A stretch of 64,000 nucleotides of DNA from Selaginella tamariscina (Eukaryota > Streptophyta > Lycopodiopsida > Selaginellales > Selaginellaceae). The notes below the pieces were generated by a model, which did no database searches, was not told the DNA's origin, and saw nothing but the letters and a program-made list of their open reading frames with translations. The stretch spans positions 62,001-126,000 of the forward strand of contig PUQB01000551.1 of assembly GCA_003024785.1 (NCBI GenBank), given 5' to 3'. The translations under genes were made by a program, and so were the position numbers. Position 1 is the first letter of the stretch; each line of letters begins with the position of its first letter. Below, one piece after another: positions 25,772-38,989 of this stretch.

Positions 25772-28454
25772 ATGGCGAAGTCGAGGCTACAGCTGCGGGA
25801 AGCGCACAGGGAAGGGCGCGCGGCGGCGGTATGGGATAGATCAGGCAAGCGTTGTGCGTGTGTGTGTACACCGAACTAAAATGCATCGAATCAGGCAAGC
25901 ATTTGATCACGGCAGGCAGCAGATGGGCGTGTTCTGTACATTCATGGGATCCCTCAGTGCATCTGCTGTTGTAACCACGCTCAAGCCTCACAATGTAGCC
26001 GCCACTTGCCTCTCAATGTCCCCAAATGGCTCCGTCTTGGCCACTGGTTCAATGGACCATTCCGTGAAGCTCTACAGTTATCCAGGTAATTACCATCTAA
26101 TTAGTGTTTTATATGCATATATTGAGATGTTTTTGTTCAAAATACACACTGGGATCTATACGATTAATTGAACTAACATCATATGAAGTTTAAACCCAAC
26201 CGTTGACATAGATATGTATGCTCTCTACACACACAAAAGCTGTTAACTAGCGTTTTATTGGATGCTTATATGATATATGTTAATAAAAATACTTTAACTA
26301 ATATATATTTTCAGGTGGAGTTTTCCAAAGCACTGTGACGAGATTCACGTTGCCAATACGATCTTTGGCGTTCAGTATAACAGGGGGGTTATTAGCAGCA
26401 GCTGGTGATGACGAAGGAATCAAACTAATAACAATGGCAGATAACTCTATTGCCCGAATACTCAAAGGCCATAATTCACCCGTTACAAGCCTTTCTTTTG
26501 ATCCAAAAAACGAGTACTTAGCATCAGTTGACAGGTATGTGCTCACGGGCTCGTGTGTGTGTGTGTGAGAAAGAGAGAGTCGTGTGTGTGAGTGTGTGCG
26601 TGTCTGTGTATATAGTAGCATTATGTAGTCATGTGCACTTGAGCAGTATATAATGAGCAGCAAAATATTATAGTAGTTGTTTATTATGTAAAACCTTTAT
26701 ATTAAAGCAGTCGATACAATGTATTGCATGTATATTCACAAGATGCATTGTATACATAACATATAAGTAGCCATATATTATATTGTGCGTGTATTACTAA
26801 TAGTACTGTATTATACAGCGAAGGAACGGTGATTTTCTGGTTAATTTCTTCTGGTAAAAGCCTCCATACTCTCCATCACCTTGCACCATCTGTAGACGTG
26901 GATTCCGAAAGCAGCAATACAGTTGCATGGCATCCTGATGGGAATTTGTTAGCCGGTATTACTATATATACACAAACAGACACTCTATGCAGAGACTGCG
27001 TGCATATACATGTATAATGGACTGGATATAGACATATGTACAGAATATTATATACAGAAAGGGGTGACATGTATATACGTACATATCCATATATATCGGA
27101 CCTTCAACCACTATACACATATCATGTGCTTTATAATATATATGCTTTTGCAGTTCCGGGCCGCAAGAATGACGTGTTACTTCTCGACAGAGACACTGCA
27201 GAAGGTGAGTTTTATTTTATTTCATTAACTTTAGCATAATTATGATATAATGTTCATTTCTAAACGATTAAACTATAAAATAAAGCATCACATAGAACTC
27301 TAGCAAATCAATTTATTTATGCAGAGATATGCAGCTTCAAAGGTGGTCATACGAGCGAGATTTGCACTTTAGCCTGGTCTATCAACGGTAAATATCTGGC
27401 TACCGTAGGTCGTGATATTCAAATAGTCCTGTGGGATGTCGAAAAGAAGGTATCACATGCTCACACGTGCGCTCACACACACACACGTCTAGTTTATAAC
27501 AAAAAAAAAGTGATCTGCAGCATGTATAAAAATGCAGCCCAACTGATACACTACATCTAGCTAACATGTAGATTAATGTTTATTAATATAATTATACAAT
27601 ATATTTCTAATGTCTGTTTTTTTTAATTGTATGTCACAGGAAGATATGGACGGGATTATGTTTGATTATCCCGTGTGTTCTATAGCGTGGAAACCTGTTG
27701 AAAATGCTCTAGCAGTAGTAACAATGGAGGGGAAATTTACTGTATGGGAATCTGTTATTCCTCCGCACATGGTATCTCCTACAATTTGTGTGAAGTCCTC
27801 GCACTTTTCTGCTACAAATTTTGAGGTATTATTGTTGTGTTACGTGAGCGTGCGTGCGTCTGTGTGGGTATGTTATACGACTTATTGTCGTAAATCTATA
27901 TTTAGACACTTATTGCTCAATAGGATATCTATACATATCTGCCTGCCTTCTGTATTCCAAAGATATAATATACACATAATCCTAAAACTGATTTGTACCA
28001 TCATGTTGTGCTTATCATTTTGTGAATTATAATGTCTAAACTCTCTATTGTTGTATATTGTTGCCTGTTTCGTGCCCAAGTAAATGAAGGGAGGCATATA
28101 CGTTCTGTGTACGTAATAGCTGAAACCTTTAGGCCTTTATATGCATATTGTATATATTTGTGTGAATATGTATGTGCGTGTTATTGATTGCTTAATATGT
28201 ATGTATGTACACATATCTTGTTTGTATATATAATTAGATATACATTTAGGAGCTTCACAAGTTTGAAGACGAGGAAGGCTCTGAGGGACGTGGACGGTCT
28301 ATAGAGCTTGGAAGCCAGGACACAGATAGTGAAGATGGTGAAAAAATTAACGATGGGAGTGATGAAGAGGAAGAGTTTAGTGCCAAGGGTTTGCCGTTGA
28401 ATCAAGTTTATGATAAAAAAGAAGGTAAAATAACTCCAATTATGCTATCAGCTA

Positions 28455-28485
<31 letters not shown>

Positions 28486-29123
28486 TATGAATGTATACTT
28501 ACAAGGTACAAAAAGAACTGTGCAATACAAGTTTACTGTGCTATGAAATTTCTATACATGTATGTTTAAGATATTATATGAGCATGAATGAAGCTAACTA
28601 TTTCCAATATATAATTAGTATGTAAAATGTATAAATTCTCTCCCTACACCACATCAATTCTGTAGGCCAGTCTATTGCATTTGTATATTTAATATCATTT
28701 TGTTCCTGTCTCATGGTTTGTATATATGTGTGTGTGTGTGTGTGGAGAGAGATGCACGCGTGTCCCTTGTATAAGTATATATAGATATCTTACATACTAT
28801 ATCAAACGTGATATTTGCGTCTGTGGCTGTCTATGATTTTTATTCATATATATCTTTTATCGTATGTTTAAATTTAATATTAAATGTTCGTACAACTATA
28901 TATATAGATTGTTGTATATAGATGTATGGGTATAACAATTTTTTTTATCAGGGAAGGTTAGAGCGGCATATTCTTCGCATCAGATGAATATGCAGGAGGC
29001 ATTTCAACCAGGATCCACAGAAAGAGTTGAAGGAAAGAGATGGTTTCTCACATACAATCTCATTGGTAGCATTAGCAGCTGTGATAAAGATGGTTCTCGC
29101 CATATTGAAGTAAGTTAAATATT

Positions 29124-29164
<41 letters not shown>

Positions 29165-31001
29165 ATATATTATTGTGTGTGTGTGTGTGTGCGTGTGTGT
29201 GTGCGTGTGTGTGTACATTGATAGGTAAATATATATGTGCTTGATAGATAAATGAAGAGCATACATGTATACATATTTCTGTACGTTCTTATTTGTTTTT
29301 GTGTGTGTATATGTTACACACATATATGCGAGCTTACATAAAGATCTGCAGATTGACTTCCATGATATAAGCAAAGGGTTAGGATACCAGCAATGGCAGA
29401 TTATTTCGGATATACTATGGCATCCTTGGCTGAAAACGGGTGCATATTCGGTAGTTCACACCAAGATGACAAAAATCAAGCACTTTGATGTATAGGCCGT
29501 TCAACAGTTGGGCTAGCAATAGCGAGGTACGTACATAAATGCATTGTACACATACATTTATGCATACACACACACACACGTGTGTGTGTGTGTGTGCACC
29601 TCATGCACTCACATCCAGTGTGTGCCTGTGGTTTTCTATCTAAGCAACAGTATAACATACGTACATACATACATATACTGACATATATATACAAGTATGT
29701 ATGTTTGCATGTGTGTGCCTATGTATATACTTATATTATGTATGCATATATATACACACATATTAGACATGCTACATATGTGCGTGCGCGTGTGTTTTTC
29801 TGTAACTATAAAGACTTTTAGAGAACACACACACGCACGGGCACACAAGCTATGTATGTACGTACACAGCTGTATATATTAGAGATATGATTGGATCATT
29901 ACTTTACTCTGTTATTATTAAGGTTATTAAGTTAACTTATTTTTAATGTAAACTTTTAGGATTTTTTAAAATAAATTACTGTACAGTGGTCAATGAGGTT
30001 TTCATCAAACGAGGAACTTAAAGCAGTAGCTGTTGGAGATGGTTGGTCTGCAGCTGCAACTAGCTGGAATATCCTTCGTACATTCTCTGAAAGTGGACTT
30101 CAGGTATTGAATATAGCATCATATATCCAGATTATTTAATAAGTAACTAAACACTACAAACACTCACTAATTATAATGTACTCATCAAATTTGTTGCAGA
30201 AATTTATACTATCACTTCGAGGACCAGTAGTTTCGATGTGTGGATATCGAAACCAGCTCTTGGTTGTAAACCATGCTTCAGGTCCACTTTGTTCTGGTGA
30301 TCAGGTGATACACACATATATTACTGTATATCTTATTAATCTTATAATATTAATTATTACTTAATTAAACATCTTATTATATCATCTTTTTCGAATATTT
30401 CTGTAGAACATGGAGTTTATGGTGCTAGATATGGAAAAGCAAATAAAAACCATGGAAGGGAGTTTACCACTCAGTCCCGGTTCTACACTATCTTGGATCG
30501 GATTTAGTGAAACTGGCTACGTCGGCTCTTATGACTCACAGGTTTATATATATCTTGTGTGTGGGTGGGTGGGTGCGATGAGCTGCTTCTTTTGATTCAG
30601 GGTGTGCTACGAAGATTTTGTCATGAATTCGGTGGGTCATGGGTGCCCGTTTTCCGGTAATAAATACTAAGAGCAAATTATCTATGTAATTATTAGACAA
30701 TATAGTAACGCATATATATGATCCGATTTTATTTCATAAATACTATACATGAGAATCGATACCAGTACTCAATATATGTATATTAAAGTAATATCGAAAA
30801 TTTAATAATACACAGCTTGATAAATTATTAAATGTATTCAACGTTTAACTTCTCAGGACTGAAAAAGAAAAGAAGACTTCAAGCGAAAGCTATTGGCTAG
30901 TTGGCTTTAATGATACCCAAGCATTTGTAGTAATATGTAAACTACCAGACACTCAGCCAATGGTAAAATAATAGTATGGTAAATTATATAATATAATCTC
31001 T

Positions 31002-31072
<71 letters not shown>

Positions 31073-31529
31073 ATGTAATGTATCTGATATGTGTACGTGA
31101 ATGTTAATGCTGTGTGAGCTCATATACGTACATAGTTACTATGTACGATTTACATATCAAATCGTTAAATTTATCAACCAATAATGTACCTCATTTAAAT
31201 AGCTTAACTATTTATATTTATTTTTAGTTGTTTCCTTATATTGCAGGTTTATCCGAGGCCGATATTGAGTTTCTTTAACCTCAGTTTGCCTCTTGTAAAT
31301 GCTGACTTTGGAGGTGATGAGCTTGAGAACGAATATCTTCGGCATTCTTTACTTCTTTCTCAGGTGTGTATGCGTGTAAATACTTGTAGTATATGTGTAT
31401 TATTGTACTCTATGTTGAACGCGAAGTATGAGTATTTGAGAGTGCCGCACAGTTTCGTTGTATTTCCTAGATTAACCAGGTTAACTATGGACTTATTGAT
31501 ATAATAGTCTGTTAGAGTTGGATATATGC

Positions 31530-31564
<35 letters not shown>

Positions 31565-32426
31565 TGTGTATATATGTGCTCAATCATACTATATAATGTA
31601 TGTATGTTTAGGCTCGAGCAAGAGTGGCGAATGCTCAGGGTGAGGATTTGGAGACTGAGGAAGAAAATGTTTTACAGAAGGAAGTGGACCATGATAGATC
31701 TGCTTTAAAGCTCATCTCAGCTGCATGTAGAGGTATATATAGTGTGTATGTATATATGGAAATGTATATGTAACTGTAAGCACTATATTATATGTATTCA
31801 ACGCACACGCACGCACAACTTTGTCTGTGTGCGTGTTCATGTATATGTACTAATGCCTAAATTTGCAGGTGATAAACTAGCAAGAGCATTAGAATTGGCA
31901 AACAGTTTACAACTAGATAAATCTTTGGAAGGAGCAATTAAACTCGTTAATGCATTGCGTTTACCGGCTCTTGCAGAACAACTAAACCTTCTTTACGAGG
32001 TAATATATCACATTATGCGTAGTGTGTGTGTGTGTGTGTGTGTGAATGGTGCTACTTTGCATTTGTATATATATGCACTATATGACAGCATGAATATTCT
32101 TTGTGTGGGTGTAAAGACAGGCATAATACCATTATCTTAAATAAGAGTACACCGTGTGTGTATCCATGTGTCTATACACCTCCGACTTGTCTTTTGCCTG
32201 TGCAGAAGAGACATATGCAGAAAACCGTTGAAGACGACGTTCAAAGAATTAATCAACAAAAGCTTAACGATAAAACATCTCTTACTCATTCGTGGAAAAG
32301 GCAGGTTCCAATTGAAGAACGACCTCTTCAACAACGGCAAAATAAAACAGTATCTGCTAATTGTGTGTGTGTGTGTGACGTATATATCATACACGCCTTT
32401 GTACAGATTTCTTTGCTGCAACATTG

Positions 32427-32468
<42 letters not shown>

Positions 32469-33346
32469 AATGTTGCATAACATAGTATACATATGATAAA
32501 TAGTCATGTACATATACATGTGTTATATACTAATGACAAAAGTACATAATGACAGATTATAACTGAGGAGAGACAAAGTAAACGGCAAAAGTCTGAGTCT
32601 AAAGAAGAGAAGGTTTTACACCTCAGTAAGACGGTATGTTCACTTACAACATACACAGACACAACATACACACACAGTCATCAGCATAAGTTCATACGAA
32701 ATAGAAGTATACATGAGACATGTTATTCTTTTATCTTATATATTTATTTATTTGGTTTAAATCTTGCACATATATCGATGACATCTATTATTCATCCGTC
32801 ATATACATCGTTATGATGTCTGTATGAATTCTTATATTGTATATATTATATAGTTAATACTGTATACGATGTTTGGTGTATAAAGTTTATCATTAATATC
32901 TTATGCAGATACCAAGTGTTGAAGAACAGGAGAAAGGTTCAACAGATAATGTAGAACAGCAGAAATCTAATATAGCTTCACAACCAAAGGCAAGCTCTTT
33001 CTCTCTCTCTTATACACACGCAATGTTCCGCGCGTTATTGTGTTTTGGCTATATATATTATATATAAATCTAAGTTTATAAATCGTAGATATAAACAGCG
33101 GTTATTTCTCTATATAGTATAAGTGACACCCGGTTTCAGAAAGAAAGGTAAGCATATTTTCTTAACAATATATGTGTGTCCTCGTGTGAAAACTCTCTCT
33201 CTCACACACACACACGCGTAAGTTTGTGTATTTAATTTGTTGCTTCTATACAGGCAAGTAATCCTTTTGCAAAGAAGCAAAGTGGTGCTAGTGCTTCTTC
33301 AAAGTCAGTCCTAGACTCTCTCAAGATGCTTCAGAGGAAACCTTAG
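25772..33346 (+). CDS. CTF4: CTF4/AND-1 (WDHD1) replisome adaptor, EOL1-like
   Basis: Exons: 25,772-25,844; 25,895-26,085; 26,315-26,534; 26,819-26,955; 27,154-27,204; 27,325-27,449; 27,640-27,825; 28,250-28,424; 28,952-29,109; 29,352-29,526; 29,987-30,103; 30,200-30,304; 30,407-30,541; 30,601-30,656; 30,857-30,962; 31,247-31,363; 31,612-31,732; 31,869-31,999; 32,206-32,349; 32,556-32,633; 32,909-32,989; 33,254-33,346. The start MAKSRLQLREAH follows an E2F site. Domains by residue: N-terminal WD40 propeller 1-330 (GSMDHSVKLY, TRFTLPIR, AAAGDDEGIKLI), acidic linker 330-390, CTF4-family central propeller about 395-710 (LSWIGFSETG, GGSWVPVF), helical bundle 710-795, charged tail ending near SNPFAKK. 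CTF4 is a nuclear hub linking the CMG helicase to polymerase alpha; the Arabidopsis homologue EOL1 also helps keep H3K27me3 through replication. Spliced length is 2,775 nt. One missing base in exon 2 (near 25,952) and two in exon 10 (near 29,380 and 29,484, in G and T runs) would make 926 codons. Exon 1-2 splicing is the least certain. Confidence 0.9.
25845..25894 (+). other. Putative 50-nt GC-AG intron 1 of CTF4
   Basis: Removing 50 nt joins WDRSG to KHLITAGS, which reads as the first propeller strand. The donor is AG|GCAAGC and the acceptor AATCAG|GC. The boundaries are an exact direct repeat ATCAGGCAAGC, so a 50-bp tandem-type insertion is an alternative. Confidence 0.5.
29128..29214. repeat. 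(CT)n-(TA)n-(TG)n compound microsatellite in a CTF4 intron
   Basis: Just after the donor of exon 9, CT, TA and TG tracts follow one another. Similar tracts lie in other introns of this gene. Confidence 0.9.
30997..31072. repeat. (CT)n-(TA)n microsatellite in a CTF4 intron
   Basis: A CT tract with two interruptions followed by a TA tract, 34 bp after the donor of the exon ending at 30,962. Confidence 0.9.
31529..31563. repeat. (TG)n microsatellite in a CTF4 intron
   Basis: A 35-bp TG tract upstream of the exon starting at 31,612. Confidence 0.9.
32430..32462. repeat. (TA)n microsatellite in a CTF4 intron
   Basis: A TA tract between the exons ending at 32,349 and starting at 32,556. Confidence 0.9.
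32990..33253 (+). other. GC-AG last intron of CTF4
   Basis: The exon end CCA AAG is followed by GCAAGC, with no usable GT nearby, and the acceptor TATACAG precedes GCA AGT AAT CCT. The join is phase 0 and keeps the conserved-looking SNPFAKK tail. AG|GCAAG is the usual GC-AG donor context. Confidence 0.7.
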
Positions 33347-33919
33347 AGATCGCATCTGGAGGTACAAATCTAGGAGTTTAATCAAATAAAAGAATATCAT
33401 ATACTTTACGTGCCGTACATGTATACACACCTCTAAATGTATACACACACAATGACGTACATACACATTTGGAGACGATGGATATTGGGATTAGAATTGC
33501 CATTTATGTGATAGTAATGAGGTTATAAAGGGCATGCGACTTACTGTGTTTGATTCATATATGTATATACGTGAGCGTTTGCGTGATGTGGGTGCGTGTG
33601 GGTGCATGTGTGTGTGTGTGGAGAAAACGTATTATACATGTTATTAAACGTACTTTGTGCAGCTTAAGCCTTTGTGCTTCAGGTATATTCATTAATAATA
33701 TTAATTACACGCATATATTGTTGTTAAATATTCTATACCCCGGCTTATTCCTCTTAAAATATATACTTTGTATTTAAATTTTATAACTTAAAAGAATAAT
33801 ACTCAAATTTTGGTTTAAATTTAATTTAAAATTGAAATGAAATTTAATGAAGTAATATATTTAATGTAATTTTTTAGATAAAGCTTTAAATATAAATAAA
33901 TTTAAATGAAATTTGTAAA
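33347..33919. other. Downstream region of CTF4, no gene
   Basis: Sequence following the stop codon, likely 3' UTR and then unique intergenic DNA with AATAAA-like words (AATAAAAG at 33,383). No other gene is supported. Confidence 0.5.
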
Positions 33920-35733
33920 AGATGGCATAAATATATAGTTTCTAATATTTGTATTTATATTTAAATTAATAAATTTTAATACATGTGTTTATAAACACAC
34001 AAAAGTAATTAGTATTATCTACATGATATTGAAACACCAAACTCTTAAAACATGATGTTTAAAAAAATAAAATTAACTGTTAAATATTTATTCCATCCTG
34101 TTTAAAGCTGCTAAACTTTAAATATCTATTCTATTCTAAATATTAAATAAGAATATTCTGTACAAGCACGTTTTCATTATTTCACAATGCATATAGTTAT
34201 TTATATGGTACATAGATATAAAAACCTAGAAAACATGTATATGCATTATACACATGTACATATATATTTTTTATACACAAACCTAATATATATATGTGAT
34301 TTATCTATTGTGTAAATTAATATCCATAACACACGCACACACACTAGTGATAATTGTATATACGGTAACGATTATATGCACTGCTGCATATATATATATA
34401 TATAATTTATTTATTTATATAGCTCCTGAACTGAGAAATAGTATATATTGTAAAGCATATATATATACATATAACGATAGATTTGGTTAATACATAAACA
34501 AATGTACATGTTTACATACGTATTTTATGTGTATGCACCAAACATTTGCATATCAATAATCATTTAATTTACACGCACAGTAATGTCTGAACTCCTAATG
34601 TATATTAACCATACACATAAAAAGAACATATTAACATAGTATCGTGATTATAGTATATTTTATGCGTGTATTCTACTGCAATCAATAGTATATGTACATG
34701 TGCATGCCCTTTGTGCATAGTGTTTGTTTGTATGCACGTATATGGATACACATGTGCATGTAGCATATATGTTTATATGTATTGAGCAAATAAATAAATA
34801 AATTTTTTATTTTTTAATGAAATAAAATAAACGACTTATTAGCATTTATAAATACACACATTCTCTAAAATCTGTATATTTTAGGAATCTACTCTTGAGA
34901 AAAATATCAAGAGTTATATAAAATATTAAGTTTACGGTTTCACATATTAATGTCAAACCTATGTATACGAGGGTAAGAAAAATAAAAGAAGAACAATAAT
35001 ATCCTAGGAAAAGTAACAAATTTAAAATAAAATTAAAATTTATAATTTAAATATAAATACAAATATTAAAACATATAGATTTATGCACACATATGCATAT
35101 TCATATTTGAAACATTAATTAATACATAGTAAATCATTATATATAATGAGAATATAAATCAATTATATGTGTATATAAACACATAAAAGTAATTAGTCAA
35201 AGCAAACATGATGTTTAAAAAAGCAAATAATAAACTCATTTTAAAGGTCAGAAATTATTAAAGGCTAAAATTAAAATGGAAGGGGTACACTGGAATACTG
35301 TAACTATTTAAATAGTTATAATATTTCTTGGGAGCAATGGAATACCAAATAATTACAGTATTAAATATTTCAATAATTTGCTGCTAACATTTACAAGCGC
35401 GTTTTTATTATTTTACAATGCATATAGTATGTTTAAATTTACATGTTTATAAAAGAATTTAATTTTTTTTATACGTATATGCATTACACACAAATAAATA
35501 TACATATATATACTTATACAAGAGCATAATCATATATATATGTGATTTATCTGCTTACATATTTCATTTTTCATTGAATATTTTAATCAACGTGTATACA
35601 TACAGTGTAAATTAATATCTATGCAAATTTATAAATAACTAATTAACCTAATAATATGAATGCTACAAATTAATAATAGAGAAGAGTAGTTTATTTATCC
35701 CACCGGATATACATACTTAAACTTAAACATGGT

Positions 35734-36492
35734 TTAACAACACTGGAGCTGTCCCTCAATGTTACGAATGCAGTTATCCAGGTTCTGGTTTGCAGTAACA
35801 AAGTCCCCATTTGTTTTCCTGCAGGATGCGGTTAAGGTGGTGCCCCTGTACTGGATGTTTGTACATGACTTGGCAAACCCCGAACTCTTGCAACTCAGGC
35901 CCCCGTTCTTGTTCCCACACAGTTGTTCACGTCGATTGAGGTCCCAACGAGCTGCCCGTTTGATTTCTTGCAGTTGGCTGACAGCGTTGTTCCCGAGGCC
36001 CTTATGCTTTGGCATGATTTGGAGAAGTCACACGCTCCCTGCATTATACGTCATGTATAATATATGTGTGCGTGCGTGCGTGTGTGTGAGCTACAAAGTG
36101 AAACAAAACCAAGGATTCTATAATACGTATACGAGAGATATAAACATATTGAATTTGCGCGCGTGTGTGTGAGAGAGAGAAGAAGGAGAGGGAGGAATCT
36201 AGTAAACTTGTAATATATATAGATGATGTGTATATACTCACAGAGCATGGTAACTTCATATGTATAAGTAAATCAACAATAGACTTGGAAGAACGTCTTA
36301 ATTACGTAAATGAGGAATCCAAACCAGGATGGTTCACACACACGAAGAGGAATGGAAACCAGGATGGTTCATGCACACGAAGAGGAATGCAAGACTTAAA
36401 TTCTAGTAAAACTCATAAACACTTCAACTTACATAGCATTTAGAGATTAAAATCAACACGCAGACAGCCAGAAAAATACGAGTAATTGCCAT
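35734..36492 (-). CDS. Secreted cyanovirin-N homology (CVNH) protein, copy 2 (frameshifted)
   Basis: Exon 1 (36,433-36,492) encodes the same 20-residue signal peptide as copy 1. Exon 2 (35,734-36,038) encodes the two CVNH halves. The coding sequence appears identical to copy 1, including the missing G in GTGTGGGAAC, so the two halves are in different frames. Five cysteines of the first half (CDF, SC, NC, NC of NNC) and five of the second are visible once the shift is allowed. Copies 1 and 2 also agree through the flanks and differ mainly in the intron TG tract near 36,067-36,088. The shared break means either a real mutation before the duplication or the same systematic homopolymer error. The product would be an exported lectin-like protein; the ligand is not predictable from sequence alone. 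Confidence 0.75.
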
Positions 36493-36533
36493 TGCTTATA
36501 GATAACGTAAAACCTTACCTCCAATTTATACAT

Positions 36534-36540
36534 GCATGTC
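36534..36540 (-). promoter_or_regulatory. TATA-like box of CVNH copy 2
   Basis: TATAAAT on the minus strand about 42 bp upstream of the start codon, matching copies 1 and 3. Confidence 0.5.
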
Positions 36541-37848
36541 GAAAGACGGTATCTACAGTTTCTAAATTGTATTATTAAAAATTATATATATATACATAAC
36601 ATAAGGAAATAAGAGTAGTAAAGAAAAATGACTCACTTGTCATTTATATATATCATATATCATAATGTATATCATATATCATATAAAAATAATATATACA
36701 TATACATATATATGTAATTTTATAGTTAAACTTAAAGATGCGTTTTTCAAACACACTTTTGTCAAATATGCTTATCCCTAGTACACAAAAAAAAAAGAAA
36801 ATGACATAAATTAAACGAAACTTAGAGATGCGTTTCTTTCAAACACACTTTTGTCAAATATGCTTATCCTAGTACACAACTTTTATCAAATCAGATTTGC
36901 CTTTTTAAACATCCTAGTAAGAAATCGAATGCATATATTATTTAATCATGAATATTATAAACATATTTAAAGTGGTTAAAAATATTTATTACAAATTAAA
37001 ATTATTTAAAAATATTTATTATATATATAATATGTGTTCTTCACACGCCTTTTACTATTTATAATTACTCTTGTTATAATACTAATTACTTTTGTGTGTT
37101 TATAAACACATATAATTGATTTATATTCTCTTTATATATAGTGATTTACTATGTATTAATTAATGTTTCCGATATGAATATGCATAAATCTATATATTTT
37201 TATATTTTGTATTTTATTTTAAATTAACAAATTTTAATTTTATTTATATTTATTACTTTTCCTAGATATTGTTATTCTTTTTTTCTTTTCTTACCCTAAA
37301 AATTCTTAATGTATTGAGAATATGAATATAACACTTAGGTTTGACATTATGTGAAACAATAACTTAATATTTTATAGAACTCTTGATATGTTTCTCAAGA
37401 TAAGAATGTGTGTATTATAAATGCTAATAAGTTGTTATTTTATTTTAATAAAAAATAAAAAATTTATTTATGTAATTGCTCAATACATATAAACATATAT
37501 GCTACATGCACATGCGTATCCATACACGTGCATACAAACAAACACTATGCACAAAGGGCATGCACATGTACACATACTATTATTGCAGTAGAATACACGC
37601 ATAAAATACTATATAACCACAATACTATGTTAATATGTTCTATTTATGTCTATGGTTAATATACATTAGGAGTTCAGACATTACTTTGCGTGTAAATTAA
37701 TGATTATTTGATATGCAAATGTTGGTGCATACACATAAAAGACGTACGTAAAACATGTACATTTGTTTATGTGTATAATATATATATATATATGCTTTAC
37801 AATATATACTATTTCTCAGTTCAGAGCTATATAAATAAATAAATAAAT

Positions 37849-37881
<33 letters not shown>

Positions 37882-37911
37882 ATATAATATAATATATATA
37901 TATATATATAT
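37849..37911. repeat. (TA)n-rich tract
   Basis: Imperfect TA tract with TTA and AATAT interruptions, paralogous to the pure 88-bp tract at 12,242. Confidence 0.9.
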
Positions 37912-38989
37912 GCATGCATGCAGCAGTTCATATAATCGTTACCGTTCAATACAATTATCACTAGTGTGTGTGCGTGTTATTTTGTGTTTATGTTATTATG
38001 TAGCATAAGCTAAACCTTTATCGCATTTTAAAGTACAATTTCATAGGTCCTGGACATGTATATGTCCATAAGTATAAATTTGCAAATATATATAAATATC
38101 AAATATGTTTTATTATTCTATTTAATTCCAACTTGATATGATTTTTGCATTTACATGGCATGTATAGTGTATACACCATGGATATTATATTAATTTTTAA
38201 AACATTGAAAATTACCTTGGAATGTATGCATTCCAATCAAATGTACATAATAGAACTATGAAAAATGAAATGTAAATATTAAGAAGAAAGCATGATAAAT
38301 GTATTGTATAATATATTCAATTTAAAAGAAATATTCCTTTGTGGTAGGAGGATATTCTCTTTCTTATCGTTTCCCGCCATTACATGCGAAGGGTGTTTCG
38401 AAATGTACGCAGGAACATACATTTCGATACAATTTAGTACATTACGATGTTTTCTTATATTATATTCCAACATAACCAATAATGACACAAGGACCCCCAA
38501 AATCATGTCCAAATGTGTGTTTATTTTTATATTTTTAACCAATTTATAATGTATCTATGACTTTTGACGGGTTTAGCATAAAACCATAGTTATTTTTTCC
38601 ATAATTATTAAATATAGTTGGTAATATGTTTTTAAATAACGAGTTGGTAACGTAATTAATTAAATTTTATAATGAAAAAACTATCGTATTTTATGAAACA
38701 TAACAAGTAAACATTTGTGGTTATTATATTATAATAACTTATCCTTCCTAGAGTAAGTTGTTTAAAATGATAGGTTGTACACACGTCTCACTTTATAAGT
38801 TAAAAGTTAATAGCTTGCATTGCAAAGTTAAGGAATTAGGGTTGAACGTATCTTTATAGTGGATTTTATTAATAGAACTACTCAAAAGCTAGTGGTTGAA
38901 GTAGCAATGGTTATTGCTGGTTTAAATCTTAAATGACTATTATACCCTATTACAACAAAACATTGGCAATTACTATAGGTACTGTAGCA

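Noticed and set aside
29072..29882. Several frames rich in His-Thr and Cys-Val repeats
   Set aside because: They are translations of TG/CA microsatellites in CTF4 introns.
33140..33147. Possible 8-nt microexon AAAGAAAG between a CAG and GTAAGC in CTF4
   Set aside because: Including it would throw the last exon out of frame; direct splicing from 32,989 to 33,254 is in frame.
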